NCBI GenBank assembly: GCA_964614415.1
Contig: CAZTLE010000021.1
Span: 1-30,930 of the forward strand
DNA length: 30,930 bases
Reading direction: 5' to 3'
Origin: CAZTLE01 sp964614415
Lineage (GTDB): Bacteria; Bacteroidota; Bacteroidia; Flavobacteriales; Flavobacteriaceae
This document shows, in pieces, positions 17,813 to 27,585 of this stretch (positions are counted from its first letter, which is position 1; every line of letters starts with the position of its first letter). The translations under genes were made by a program, and so were the position numbers. The notes under the pieces are model-generated. The model saw only the letters and a list, made by a program, of their open reading frames with translations. It did no database searches and was not told the DNA's origin.

Positions 17813-20206
17813 TCACTCTGTTCTTAAACTATTCACAGGGTTGGCTATTGCAGCTTTAACGGCCTGGAAGCTAACGGTAACCAGTGAAATACCCAGAACT
17901 ATGGCTCCTGCACTAACAAAGATCCAAATGTTCATATCCATACGATAGCTGTACTCCTGCAACCATTGCGACGAGAAGTAATAACCCAGGGGAATGGCAA
18001 TAAGCAACGAAACAAGTACCAATACAATAAACTGTTTCGATAATAATTGCCATATCGCCTGTATGGAGGCCCCAAGTACCTTGCGAATTCCGATTTCTTT
18101 CTTTCGTTGAATCGCTATGTATGTCGATAGTCCTAAAACACCCAAACAACTAATAAAGATGGCAACAATAGCAAATATGGCCACTAACTTTGCGATGCGT
18201 TGTTCCTCATTAAACTTGCGTTCGTATTCTTCATCGATGAAAGTATAAGAGAACAAGTTTTCGGGATTATACTTTTGGAATACATCCTTCAATTTGTCCA
18301 ATGCCCCTTCAATGACATTGGCGTTGCCCGAGGCGATTTTTACATTGACCCAGTTCAAGAACCTTCCGTTGTGCAGAATGTATAGTGAGGGTACATCAGG
18401 ATCAAAAGGTGATCGCGTTACCATATTTTCAACAACACCTATGATCTTATAAGTTCCATTATCTCCCCATCTCACATATTCTCCCACAGGGTTTTCCAGG
18501 CTCATATATTTCACGGCAGTTTCATTCACCAGAAAAGCCAGCGTATCGCTAGGGAAATTCGCCGAAAAATCTCTTCCCTCCAGAATATTCCAATCGATCA
18601 TTTTCCCGAAGCCTTCGGTGGCGCGAATCGTGTAAAATTCCGGTTCTATGTTGGGGTCTTTATCTTTCCACTCAAAGTCACCTCCATTAGTTGTATATGT
18701 ACTTGTGATCTTCACATCGGAAGCGGTGACCTGATCAATGTATTTAGATGTTAACAACTCATTCTTAATGGCATCAAAACTTTGCAGCACTTTATTTGTC
18801 TGAATAGGAACACTGACCAATAGATCTTTGTCAAACCCCAGTGGTCTGTCTTTGGCATGATTGATTTGACCAACAATAGTTATAGTTCCGATAATGAGAA
18901 TGCTCGAGATAGCAAACTGGAGTACGATAAGTCCCTTTCTGAGGTTTACTGCTGTTTTATTATTACTACTCAACCCTTTGAGAACTTTCACGGGTTTAAA
19001 TGCGGATAGATAGAAAGATGGGTACAGACTGCTCAAGACGGCCGTAATACCTACTAATAGCAGACAAATCAACCAGAACAGCGGTGAAGCGAAAGGAATT
19101 GCTACTTCTTTTAATGTTAGGTTATTGAATAATGGCAGTAATACCGTGGTCAGGACAAGAGCAACACCAAACGAGAATAGAATGATCAAAAATGATTCTG
19201 TAAAGAATTGAAAGATCAGCTGCTTTTTAGACGAACCCAATGTCTTTCTTACGCCAACTTCTTTTCCTCGTTTTAGGGCATGCGCCGTGCTTAGATTCAT
19301 GAAATTGATACATGCCAAAAGCAAAATAAAAATACCAATGATACCGAATGTTTTGACGTATGATATTCTTCCGCCTATACTTACACCGTTTTCAAAATCT
19401 GAGTATAAATGCCATTTGGACATAGGATATAGAAAAAGCTGATAGTTTCTATCATTTGCTTTATCGACATATTTCTCCATAAATACATCTTCAATTGCGG
19501 CGGCGGCATTTTCTATGGCATTTCCGTCATGTAATTGCACATACACCTGAAACCAATAGTTTCCCCAGCCCAATCTACTTTCGTAATCATAAGCTTTTTT
19601 AAGCAGCTCAAATGGCGCAATGAAGTTTAAATCGGCAAAGCCAGAATTATTGGGCAAGTCTTTATAAATACCAGCGACATTAGCTTCCATTTTATTACTG
19701 ATCAAAAGCACCTTCCCTATGGGATCTTCCACGCCAAATATATTTTTGGCGGTGCTTTCCGATATTAGAATGGAAGATATATCTCTTAAGGCATCTTTAC
19801 TGCCTGCAAGTAGTTCAAGATCAAGAATATGTGCCAGATCAGGCTCAGCAAATCGTCCTTCGACCAGTAGCTTTTCATTGTTATAGTTGAAGGTGTATTC
19901 TCTGGATCTCGCGCTGGTAGCTACATGTTTAAAATGATTGCCATATTCTTCCCGAAGCACGGGCGCCATCTGCATGGGTTGACCGGTATATGTGCGGATT
20001 TCATCTCCCCAGTTTTGATTTTGCATCACAGCGGCAATGTCATCATAATGCGTCAAAGAAGAGTTATAGCTCAATTCACTATAGACCCAAAGACTTATTA
20101 GTAATACGGCGGTTAGACCAATCGTTAAACCACCCGCATTCAATGAGAAGAATACCCGATTTTTAATAATATTTCTGAAACCTATTTTGAAATGTGCGAA
20201 TATCAT
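17813..20206 (-). CDS. MacB/FtsX-type ABC permease, double-domain, copy 5
   Basis: A 797-residue permease with the fused-dimer layout. TM1 is at about 22-44 (GGLTIGLTAVLLISLWVYSE), then a periplasmic MacB-type domain to about 280 and a first FtsX block with three helices (about 285-410, containing LLACINFMNLSTAHALKRGKEVG and VRKTLGSSKKQL). A further helix (about 425-445, LQFAISSILIIGTITIVGQI) is followed by a second periplasmic domain and a second FtsX block (FAIVAIFISCLGVLGLSTYI, IGIRKVLGASIQAIW), ending ANPVNSLRTE. About eight membrane helices are expected. Its N-terminus (MIFAHFKIGFRNIIKNR) is the most divergent of the five. The second periplasmic domain has a YTTNGGDFEWKDK stretch corresponding to the WSNRGGYxWEGK stretch in copies 1 and 2. 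Substrate unknown. Confidence 0.93.
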   Translation of the reverse strand: MIFAHFKIGFRNIIKNRVFFSLNAGGLTIGLTAVLLISLWVYSELSYNSSLTHYDDIAAVMQNQNWGDEIRTYTGQPMQMAPVLREEYGNHFKHVATSARSREYTFNYNNEKLLVEGRFAEPDLAHILDLELLAGSKDALRDISSILISESTAKNIFGVEDPIGKVLLISNKMEANVAGIYKDLPNNSGFADLNFIAPFELLKKAYDYESRLGWGNYWFQVYVQLHDGNAIENAAAAIEDVFMEKYVDKANDRNYQLFLYPMSKWHLYSDFENGVSIGGRISYVKTFGIIGIFILLLACINFMNLSTAHALKRGKEVGVRKTLGSSKKQLIFQFFTESFLIILFSFGVALVLTTVLLPLFNNLTLKEVAIPFASPLFWLICLLLVGITAVLSSLYPSFYLSAFKPVKVLKGLSSNNKTAVNLRKGLIVLQFAISSILIIGTITIVGQINHAKDRPLGFDKDLLVSVPIQTNKVLQSFDAIKNELLTSKYIDQVTASDVKITSTYTTNGGDFEWKDKDPNIEPEFYTIRATEGFGKMIDWNILEGRDFSANFPSDTLAFLVNETAVKYMSLENPVGEYVRWGDNGTYKIIGVVENMVTRSPFDPDVPSLYILHNGRFLNWVNVKIASGNANVIEGALDKLKDVFQKYNPENLFSYTFIDEEYERKFNEEQRIAKLVAIFAIVAIFISCLGVLGLSTYIAIQRKKEIGIRKVLGASIQAIWQLLSKQFIVLVLVSLLIAIPLGYYFSSQWLQEYSYRMDMNIWIFVSAGAIVLGISLVTVSFQAVKAAIANPVNSLRTE

Positions 20207-20236
20207 GACCGTTGTGATTTTTGATTGATGACGATT

Positions 20237-22669
20237 CTATTCTGATCTAAGTGAATTAACAGGATTAGCAATAGCTGCTCTTATGGCCTGAGAGCTCAAG
20301 GTCACAAAGGCGATAGCTAAAGCAATAAGAGCGGTCGCTACGAATATCCACCAGTTCAATGTAATCCTGAAGGCGAAATCCTGTAACCAGGAACTCATAA
20401 ACAACCAGGCTATCGGTGCCGCAATTACAAATGATAGCAGTACGAGTTTGACAAAATCAGTAGAGAGCATTCTTACGATATTGGATACCGACGCGCCTAA
20501 TACCTTTCGTATGCCGATCTCCTTGGTTCGCTGCTCCGCTATATAGGTAGCCAATCCAAATAACCCTAAACAGGCAATGATAATGGCCAGTATAGCAAAG
20601 GTTAAGGCCACCTTACCTACTCGTTTTTCCTGGCGATACATCGCGTCAAAAGCTTCATCCATAAACTGGTATTCAAAGGGCATTCCAGGGGCAACAGCCT
20701 TGTACCTAGTTTCTATTAGACTTATGAGTTTATCGACATTAGCTGAGTTGACCCTGAAAGCCGAAACCCAACTGTTATTACCCAATCTAAGACTCAAAGC
20801 ACCCACGTTTTCTCTCAGGGATTCATAATTGAAGTTCTTGACAATACCAATAATCTCATAGGTTATCTGCGTATTGTCGCCAGTGGTGGTATAGATTTTC
20901 CTGCCAACAGGATTCTCAAATCCGGTTAATTTGGCCGCCGTTTCATTGAGGACAATAGCTGTTGAGTCTGAACCAAATGATCTTGAGAAAAAACGACCTT
21001 CAACAAGTTCCATATCCATATTGTCAAGATAATCATAGTCTACTCTCCAATATTGCATATTGAAGCCGTTGGTCTGTGTCATTACGGATTCTGTAGAAAA
21101 AGTGGTATCTGATCTTGAAGAATCTGAAACCGGAATATAACCGGCAAACGAAGCTGATTTTACCTCCGCCAGTTGTTCGATTTCCGCTTTTAAAGATGCC
21201 CCGGTTTCCTGAGGTAATCCGGAATTACTTACCAGTAATACCTGATCTTTATCAAATCCAATGTTGGTTTTTTGAATGTGGTCGATCTGCTTGTAGATAA
21301 CAATGGTACCAATGATCAAAACAATAGAAGTGGCAAACTGGAATACAACCAGAAAATTTCGAAGGTAGTTTTTTTGACGTCCAGCCGATAGCTTTCCTTT
21401 CAGTACCGTAATTGGTCGAAACGATGACATGAAAAACGCTGGATATATGCCGGCCAGAACTCCTACGACCAACGGGAGCAGTAATAGGAATACCAATAGC
21501 TTCGGATTTAACAAGAAAGACAATGTCATTTCTTTTCCTGAGATATTGTTAAACCAACCTAATGTTAACCATACGAAGAAGAGCCCAATGATGAGAGCGA
21601 TTACCGTTACTATGATCGATTCAATTAAAAACTGAGATATCAGAGACTTTTTATCGGTACCTAACACCTTTCTAATACCAACTTCCCGGGCTCTACCTGC
21701 TGATCTTGCAGTAGTCAAATTCATGAAATTTATGCATGCCAGGATTAAGATAAACAGCGCTGCAGTAGAGAAGATGTAAACATACTGAATGTTGCTATTA
21801 GGCTTAATTTCAACGCCTCTTGAAGATTTTAAATGAATATCGGTAAGTGGAAATAGCGAATACTCCAGTCTATTCCCTTTTTGCTCAAACTCTTCCATAC
21901 TTGCAATGTCCACGTATTGCCGAAATTGAGGAAGCATATATTTTTCAATCACCTCATCAAAGTTCTTATTGAACTCCTTATAGTCAGTACCAGGCCTTAA
22001 TACGACGTAGGTGTGGAAATTATGACTTGAAAAACTGCCAAAATCGTAGTGTACATTGTCCATGGAAAAGAAGAACTCATAGTCGAAATGAGAGTTCTTA
22101 GGAATATCTTCTATTACTGCGGTGACTTCATACAAGGTTCGATTGTCATCATCTGTCTCCAGCGTTTGTCCTAAAGCCAGTTCTGCTGAACCAAAATAAC
22201 GTTTGGCTACGGTATTGGTTATAACTACAGTATTTGGTTCGTTAAGAGCTGTCTGTGTATTACCAACAATTGCCGGAAGTGTAAAGACATTAAACAAGGT
22301 AGAATCGGCATGGACTACCTGTTCCTCCTTAATATATTCATTGCCCTTTTTTATGAGCTTCGATCCGGTACTGCCATACAATCGCGCATACTCCTCGACT
22401 TCCGGATAATCGTTTTTTAGTGTTTCGCCCATGGGGTCGGCACTTACAGCCATGCTCATATCTGTACCTCCAAAACTGATATCCGAATGTACTCTGTAGA
22501 TATTGTCAGCTTTTGCATGGAATTTATCATAGCTCAGTTCGTCTATAACGAACATAGCAATGACTATAAAACAAGCAATACCCAAAGAAAGGCCTATTAT
22601 GTTGATCGCGGTAAACCCCTTATTCTTAAGAAGATTTCTCCATGCTATTTTGATATAATTCCTGATCAT
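20237..22669 (-). CDS. MacB/FtsX-type ABC permease, double-domain, copy 4
   Basis: An 810-residue permease. The frame stays open to an ATG at 22729, but that start would add 20 residues (MLILLTPYDRNK...) overlapping the end of the previous gene. The ATG at 22669 gives MIRNYIKIAWRNLLKNKG, aligning with the N-termini of the neighbouring permeases, and follows an A-rich leader, so it is chosen. Order of parts: TM1 (about 24-45), periplasmic domain 1, FtsX block 1 (LILACINFMNLTTARSAGRA, VGIRKVLGTDKKSL), TM5 (VFQFATSIVLIIGTIVIYKQ), periplasmic domain 2, and FtsX block 2 (LAIIIACLGLFGLATYIAEQ, IGIRKVLGASVSNIV), ending ANPVNSLRSE. It is one of five tandem permeases; the gap to the next gene is 30 bases. 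Substrate cannot be told from sequence. Confidence 0.93.
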   Translation of the reverse strand: MIRNYIKIAWRNLLKNKGFTAINIIGLSLGIACFIVIAMFVIDELSYDKFHAKADNIYRVHSDISFGGTDMSMAVSADPMGETLKNDYPEVEEYARLYGSTGSKLIKKGNEYIKEEQVVHADSTLFNVFTLPAIVGNTQTALNEPNTVVITNTVAKRYFGSAELALGQTLETDDDNRTLYEVTAVIEDIPKNSHFDYEFFFSMDNVHYDFGSFSSHNFHTYVVLRPGTDYKEFNKNFDEVIEKYMLPQFRQYVDIASMEEFEQKGNRLEYSLFPLTDIHLKSSRGVEIKPNSNIQYVYIFSTAALFILILACINFMNLTTARSAGRAREVGIRKVLGTDKKSLISQFLIESIIVTVIALIIGLFFVWLTLGWFNNISGKEMTLSFLLNPKLLVFLLLLPLVVGVLAGIYPAFFMSSFRPITVLKGKLSAGRQKNYLRNFLVVFQFATSIVLIIGTIVIYKQIDHIQKTNIGFDKDQVLLVSNSGLPQETGASLKAEIEQLAEVKSASFAGYIPVSDSSRSDTTFSTESVMTQTNGFNMQYWRVDYDYLDNMDMELVEGRFFSRSFGSDSTAIVLNETAAKLTGFENPVGRKIYTTTGDNTQITYEIIGIVKNFNYESLRENVGALSLRLGNNSWVSAFRVNSANVDKLISLIETRYKAVAPGMPFEYQFMDEAFDAMYRQEKRVGKVALTFAILAIIIACLGLFGLATYIAEQRTKEIGIRKVLGASVSNIVRMLSTDFVKLVLLSFVIAAPIAWLFMSSWLQDFAFRITLNWWIFVATALIALAIAFVTLSSQAIRAAIANPVNSLRSE

Positions 22670-22694
22670 AACTTTTTGATTTTGATTGATGAAC

Positions 22695-25139
22695 TTATTC
22701 CGATCGTAAGGAGTTAACAGGATTAACACTTGCTGCTCTAAGTGTCTTAAAACTGATCACGATAAGCGCAAAGACGATCATTGATAATCCACTTATTAGG
22801 AAAATCCAGAAGCTTATTGATGTGTGGTATGCAAAATCCTGTAGCCAATTGTAGACACCATACCAGGCAATTGGCGCAGCGATTACAAAAGCCAAAGCCA
22901 CAAGAATTAGAAACTCTTTACAGAGTAAATTATTGATTTGTAATAGTGAAGCGCCTAACACTTTACGCACACCAATTTCTTTGACTCTTCTGTTGGTCGT
23001 GTATATCACCAGGCCGAGAAGTCCCAGGCAACTAATGAGTATTGATAATCCTGTAGCCCAGTTGAGAAGCTTTGATATTTTCTGTTCTCTGATGTAGAAC
23101 TTCTCTATGGTTTCATCCAAAAAACCTAAGCGAACATCTTCACCTGGAAAAACGTTTTGGTAGGCGCTTTCAACTTTTGCCATTGCATTTTTAAGACTTT
23201 CGGGAGAGTCATTTTTTAAGGCTATGTGTACTTGCGTAAAATAGGTCCAGGTGCCTCTAAAAACATCTCCTTGTAAACTCATTGGTTTTATATCGGTCTT
23301 TAGGGACCGCTGATGGAAATCTGCCATAACGCCAACAATTGGCAAGGCTTCATCCTCATAAACAAGTGTTTGGCCTATGGCTTCTTCGGGTGAATCGAAT
23401 CCATAAAATTTACGAGCAGCATCGTTAATTATTAATTCGTTAATTGTATCATTGAGTCTATTTCTTCCAGCCAGTAACTCAATTTCAAAGAGATCTAAAA
23501 AGGAGGTATCACCATGAAGCAGTTGCATGTCTCCATAGATTTCTTTCTCCTGAACCATTCGCGTCATGGTAGTTGTGTTCGTACTTTGAGACGCCGGTGT
23601 GTAATTCCCAAGACTTACTTTGCTTATTTCCGGAATTGCTTTGAATTCCTGAGCCAACAATTCCATTTTTTCCAACCCGTTTACACCAATAGGCCTGAAA
23701 GCAGTTACAATAGCATCGCTCTTAAAGCCCATGTCTTTTGTGAGAAGAAAATTGATTTGTTTGCCGACTAAAAGTGTCGCAATAATGAAAACCTGGGCAA
23801 TAGTAAATTGAAATATGGTCAGTACTTTTCTAAGTTTGACCTTGTTTTCACCAACCGCTAGTTTATTCTTTAAAACCGCTACCGTATTAAATCTTGACAA
23901 AACCATGGCAGGGTAAAACCCTGATAAAAAAGTAACCAGTACCAAAAGAACAACAGTGCCCACGACCATAAGTGGTGCTTTGAACAGCTCAAAGCTTAAA
24001 CCGGCAGGAACGAAATCGGAAAAAACGGTGATCAGCCAGCTCGTTAGTACCAGTGATAATAAGGTTGATATCACCACCAAAAGAAATGTCTCGCCCATAA
24101 ATTGACCTATGAGCTGCTTTCGGGAGCTGCCTAATGTTTTTCGTATACCTATTTCTTTGGCTCGTTGGGTAGCCTGGGCAGTATTGAGATTAATAAAATT
24201 GATACAGCCCAGTAACAGCAGGAAAACTGCAATCAGTATGAGATTTTTTAGAAGCGATTTGGAAGCCTGTCCACCAGACCAATCGTAGATACCATAGTTC
24301 TCGTTAAAGTGTATGTCATCTATCGGTTGCAATTTAAAAATACGTTCCTGGCCGTACTTTATATCCTCTTCATCCATATGTTCTGTGGCAAGCTCTTTAA
24401 ATCTTGCATTGATCGCAGCGATATCTGCATTGGGGGTAAGCTTTACAAAGACCTGCGAGCTTGAGTTGGTATTGTTCCAATTTCTCCGTAAGATATTTTC
24501 CCTACGTCTTGTTTGAAGTATCGTGGGATGCGAAATAAATTCCTGAAAAACTATGTCTGTTCTCCCTTCGAAATTTTCAACGATACCGGTGACTTTTGTG
24601 TTAATGGAATCATTGTAGACTACTGTTCTTCCAAGGATATTTGAAAACTCCTCATTAGGAAAATACTTCTGGGCACGTTCCCGGGTTAAAATGACCTCAT
24701 TAGGATTGGACAGTGCATTTACAGCATCTCCTGCAATGAATTTGTAATCAAAAACATTAAAATAGTTTTGATCGGCAAAAATCACGAATTTGGGCAGTTT
24801 GAATCTTAAGTCATTGGCTCTGTTTTCTACGGACATGGGTCGTTCTCTGTAGAACTCACTAATAACTTCAAAATTGGAGTTGTCTTCGACAGCACCTTTT
24901 AGAGCCAGCGTGACACCTGAGTTATAAAACTTTCCATCAGGTCCGGTAAAATCGGTAACAATGCGATAAATGCGGTCACCGTCTTTGTGGAAGTTGTCGA
25001 AGGTATAGTCGTAGTACACCATCAATCCGATAACAAAGGAAGCACTTAGACCAATCGTTAAGCCAATCACATTAATGAAGGAGAAGATCTTATTCTTCAT
25101 AATGTTTCGCCACGCTATTTTTAGATAATTCCTGATCAT
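22695..25139 (-). CDS. MacB/FtsX-type ABC permease, double-domain, copy 3
   Basis: An 814-residue permease starting MIRNYLKIAWRNIMKNK. It has the same plan as its neighbours: TM1 (about 20-43, FINVIGLTIGLSASFVIGLM), periplasmic domain 1, and FtsX block 1 (VFLLLLGCINFINLNTAQAT, IGIRKTLGSSRKQLIGQF). A central helix (IFQFTIAQVFIIATLLVGKQ) is followed by periplasmic domain 2 and FtsX block 2 (WATGLSILISCLGLLGLVIY, VGVRKVLGASLLQINN-like), ending VNPVNSLRSE. Its periplasmic domains differ clearly from copies 1 and 2 (for example SEFYRERPMSVENRAN in domain 1), so it probably recognises something else. The gap to copy 4 is 25 bases, too short for an independent promoter; it carries a CATCAATCAAAA-like spacer. 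Confidence 0.93.
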   Translation of the reverse strand: MIRNYLKIAWRNIMKNKIFSFINVIGLTIGLSASFVIGLMVYYDYTFDNFHKDGDRIYRIVTDFTGPDGKFYNSGVTLALKGAVEDNSNFEVISEFYRERPMSVENRANDLRFKLPKFVIFADQNYFNVFDYKFIAGDAVNALSNPNEVILTRERAQKYFPNEEFSNILGRTVVYNDSINTKVTGIVENFEGRTDIVFQEFISHPTILQTRRRENILRRNWNNTNSSSQVFVKLTPNADIAAINARFKELATEHMDEEDIKYGQERIFKLQPIDDIHFNENYGIYDWSGGQASKSLLKNLILIAVFLLLLGCINFINLNTAQATQRAKEIGIRKTLGSSRKQLIGQFMGETFLLVVISTLLSLVLTSWLITVFSDFVPAGLSFELFKAPLMVVGTVVLLVLVTFLSGFYPAMVLSRFNTVAVLKNKLAVGENKVKLRKVLTIFQFTIAQVFIIATLLVGKQINFLLTKDMGFKSDAIVTAFRPIGVNGLEKMELLAQEFKAIPEISKVSLGNYTPASQSTNTTTMTRMVQEKEIYGDMQLLHGDTSFLDLFEIELLAGRNRLNDTINELIINDAARKFYGFDSPEEAIGQTLVYEDEALPIVGVMADFHQRSLKTDIKPMSLQGDVFRGTWTYFTQVHIALKNDSPESLKNAMAKVESAYQNVFPGEDVRLGFLDETIEKFYIREQKISKLLNWATGLSILISCLGLLGLVIYTTNRRVKEIGVRKVLGASLLQINNLLCKEFLILVALAFVIAAPIAWYGVYNWLQDFAYHTSISFWIFLISGLSMIVFALIVISFKTLRAASVNPVNSLRSE

Positions 25140-25166
25140 ACTCTTTTGTTTTTCGTTTGATGAGTT

Positions 25167-27560
25167 CTATTCCGTACGCAGTGATTTTACAGGATTGGCC
25201 GATGCCGCTCTAATGGCTTGAAAACTAACCGTGATCAAAGTGATAATAAGCGCACCCGTACAGGCAATGACAAATACATCCCATCCCACGGATGTTCTGT
25301 ATGGAAATTTTTGAAGCCAATTACTCATTACATAATAAGCAAGCGGAGAAGCCACTACTAATGCAATGATGACCAAAGTGATGAAGTCTTTTGACAATAA
25401 CATCCATAGTTGACTGATCGAAGCCCCTAAGACTTTTCTAACACCGATTTCTTTGGTACGTCGTTCGGCGACATAGGATGCCAATCCAAACAATCCGAGA
25501 CAACTAATAAAAATTGCCAGGGCCGTGAAGACTTTTGATAAACTTGCAATACGTTCTTCAGATCTGAATTTCTTGCCGTACTCTTCATCTACAAATTGAT
25601 AGGCAAAAGGAATGTTGGGGAAATTAGCCTTAAACGTACTTTCAATTAACTCCAGATTCTTACTAACACTGTTCTCAGGATTCAGCCGAAGATTGTAATA
25701 CGATATGTTGCCGTACTTCTCAAAGGCGTACATTGCCTGTTTCACAGGGGTATACGGAGATTGCATTATCATATCATCTATTACACCAATGATTTTCAGC
25801 GGTTCTGCATCCTCATCGTTGTGTCTGATCAACTTGCCAACAGGATCTTGAATCTGCATATATTCTACCGCAGTTTTATTGAGAATAACCGCATTGGAAT
25901 CTGTGGCAAACTCACGGGAAAAGCCTCTTCCCTCAATGACATTCAACCCTAAGGTTTCAACAAAATCATAATGAACGGAAGTATGGGCAAAGTCTTCTTG
26001 AAAACCTTCAGGCTTGCCTTCCCAGTGGTAACCACCTCGATTAGACCAAACTTGGGTGGTAGGACTACTCATAGCAGTCATTTTTATAGCACCACCGGAA
26101 GCGATAAACTGTTCACGCATCAAGTCCTGCTTACCAACAAATTCCATACTCATTACCGGAAGCTGCACTAATCCTTCCTTGTCATAACCGGTAGGTCTGT
26201 CTTTACTAAACTGGATCTGATTCATAACAACCAGGGTTCCTATTATCAAAGCCACGGAGATCGTAAATTGTGCAACAACAAGCACTTTTCTGGGTAACGA
26301 CGAATTACGGCCGGCTTTGAAGGTGCCTTTTAAAACAGAAACCGGATTGAAAGAAGATAAATACAAGGCCGGATAGCTACCTGCAAGCACGGCAGTGAAT
26401 ATGACAAATACTGTTGTGACCAACCAGAATGGAACGTTGGTCCAGGGGAAGATAATTTCTTTACTCGCTAAAATATTGAAGCCATTCAGTGAAATCAGTA
26501 CGACGCCTACCCCAAGGACAAAGGCCAGTAAAACAATGAGGAATGACTCCGTTAAAAACTGGAAAATAAGTTGTCCTCTATGCGATCCTATGGATTTGCG
26601 TATGCCTACTTCTGTTGCCCTTTTTTCGGATCGTGCAGTACTTAAATTGATGAAATTGATACATGCCAAAAGAAGAATAAAGACGCCAATGATGCCAAAT
26701 AACCAGACGTTTTCGATGCGCCCACCTGTTTGTACTCCGTTTTCCCAATCACCTCTCAGGTACCAATCCTTAATTGGGAACAGGAAAATTTGAGGATTAA
26801 ACTCGGCTTCATCGGGAGAGTTTCTTTTCTTGATGTCGAGGATCTTTGCCGTTACCTCTTCCATGGTTGTGTTCTCGTTGATCTGGGCAAACATTTGAAA
26901 AGAGTTATTTCCCCAGCTATCTTCAGCATTTTTCACCCATTCTTCGGTAGCGACATAGAATTTCCATGGCATCAAAAAGTTCATTCCGTTAAATGAATTG
27001 TTCTCGGGGTAGTCTTCGAAAATGGCAGTTACTTTTGCTACGTTGGCATTATTGATCTTTACCATTTTTCCTATTGGATCTACATCTCCAAAAAGGGTTT
27101 TAGCCGTCTCGTTTGAAAGCAATATGGAGTTTGGTCCTTCCAGGCTATTTTCGTCGCCATGGATAACATTCATCTCCAGCATTTCTACGGCACCTTCCTG
27201 CATGTAGTACCCAGTGACATTGATGTTCTTATCCCCAAAACTGACATACCTTGAGAAATTCCATGATGACATGATGAGATGTTTGAAGTTATCGCCAAAT
27301 TCTTCTCTCATGGCAAATTCCAATGCCCGGGGAATTGCAGGGCCTGTATCTGTGACATTGTTCGCCGATTCATGCTGAAAAACCTGCGCGATAGTATCCT
27401 TTTCTTCGAAATAACTATCATAGTTCAACTCATCGTAAATCCATAAACCTATTAGCATAGTAGCGGCAATACCGATGGCCAGACCTACAATGTTTATTGC
27501 AGAATACACCTTGTTCTTGAGCAAGTTTCTAAACGCTATTTTGAAATAATTTTTAAGCAT
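25167..27560 (-). CDS. MacB/FtsX-type ABC permease, double-domain, copy 2
   Basis: A 797-residue permease starting MLKNYFKIAFRNLLKNK, with TM1 (about 20-43), periplasmic domain 1, FtsX block 1 (VFILLLACINFINLSTARSE, VGIRKSIGSHRGQL), a central helix (VVAQFTISVALIIGTLVVMN), periplasmic domain 2, and FtsX block 2 (LAIFISCLGLFGLASYVAER, IGVRKVLGASISQLW), ending ANPVKSLRTE. It is a close paralogue of copy 1 over its whole length: both have the GGRIENVWLF junction, PRKxLVVxQFTxSVALIIGT and SSPTTxxWSNRGGYxWEGKx-GFQE. The pair arose by tandem duplication. The difference is concentrated in the periplasmic domains, which suggests substrate or partner divergence. Confidence 0.94.
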   Translation of the reverse strand: MLKNYFKIAFRNLLKNKVYSAINIVGLAIGIAATMLIGLWIYDELNYDSYFEEKDTIAQVFQHESANNVTDTGPAIPRALEFAMREEFGDNFKHLIMSSWNFSRYVSFGDKNINVTGYYMQEGAVEMLEMNVIHGDENSLEGPNSILLSNETAKTLFGDVDPIGKMVKINNANVAKVTAIFEDYPENNSFNGMNFLMPWKFYVATEEWVKNAEDSWGNNSFQMFAQINENTTMEEVTAKILDIKKRNSPDEAEFNPQIFLFPIKDWYLRGDWENGVQTGGRIENVWLFGIIGVFILLLACINFINLSTARSEKRATEVGIRKSIGSHRGQLIFQFLTESFLIVLLAFVLGVGVVLISLNGFNILASKEIIFPWTNVPFWLVTTVFVIFTAVLAGSYPALYLSSFNPVSVLKGTFKAGRNSSLPRKVLVVAQFTISVALIIGTLVVMNQIQFSKDRPTGYDKEGLVQLPVMSMEFVGKQDLMREQFIASGGAIKMTAMSSPTTQVWSNRGGYHWEGKPEGFQEDFAHTSVHYDFVETLGLNVIEGRGFSREFATDSNAVILNKTAVEYMQIQDPVGKLIRHNDEDAEPLKIIGVIDDMIMQSPYTPVKQAMYAFEKYGNISYYNLRLNPENSVSKNLELIESTFKANFPNIPFAYQFVDEEYGKKFRSEERIASLSKVFTALAIFISCLGLFGLASYVAERRTKEIGVRKVLGASISQLWMLLSKDFITLVIIALVVASPLAYYVMSNWLQKFPYRTSVGWDVFVIACTGALIITLITVSFQAIRAASANPVKSLRTE

Positions 27561-27585
27561 ATCAATAGATTTTGACTTACGTATT

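Noticed and set aside
20237..22729. Upstream start at 22729 for permease copy 4
   Set aside because: It would overlap the end of the previous gene by 35 bases and add a segment unlike any other permease N-terminus. The ATG at 22669 aligns with the paralogues.
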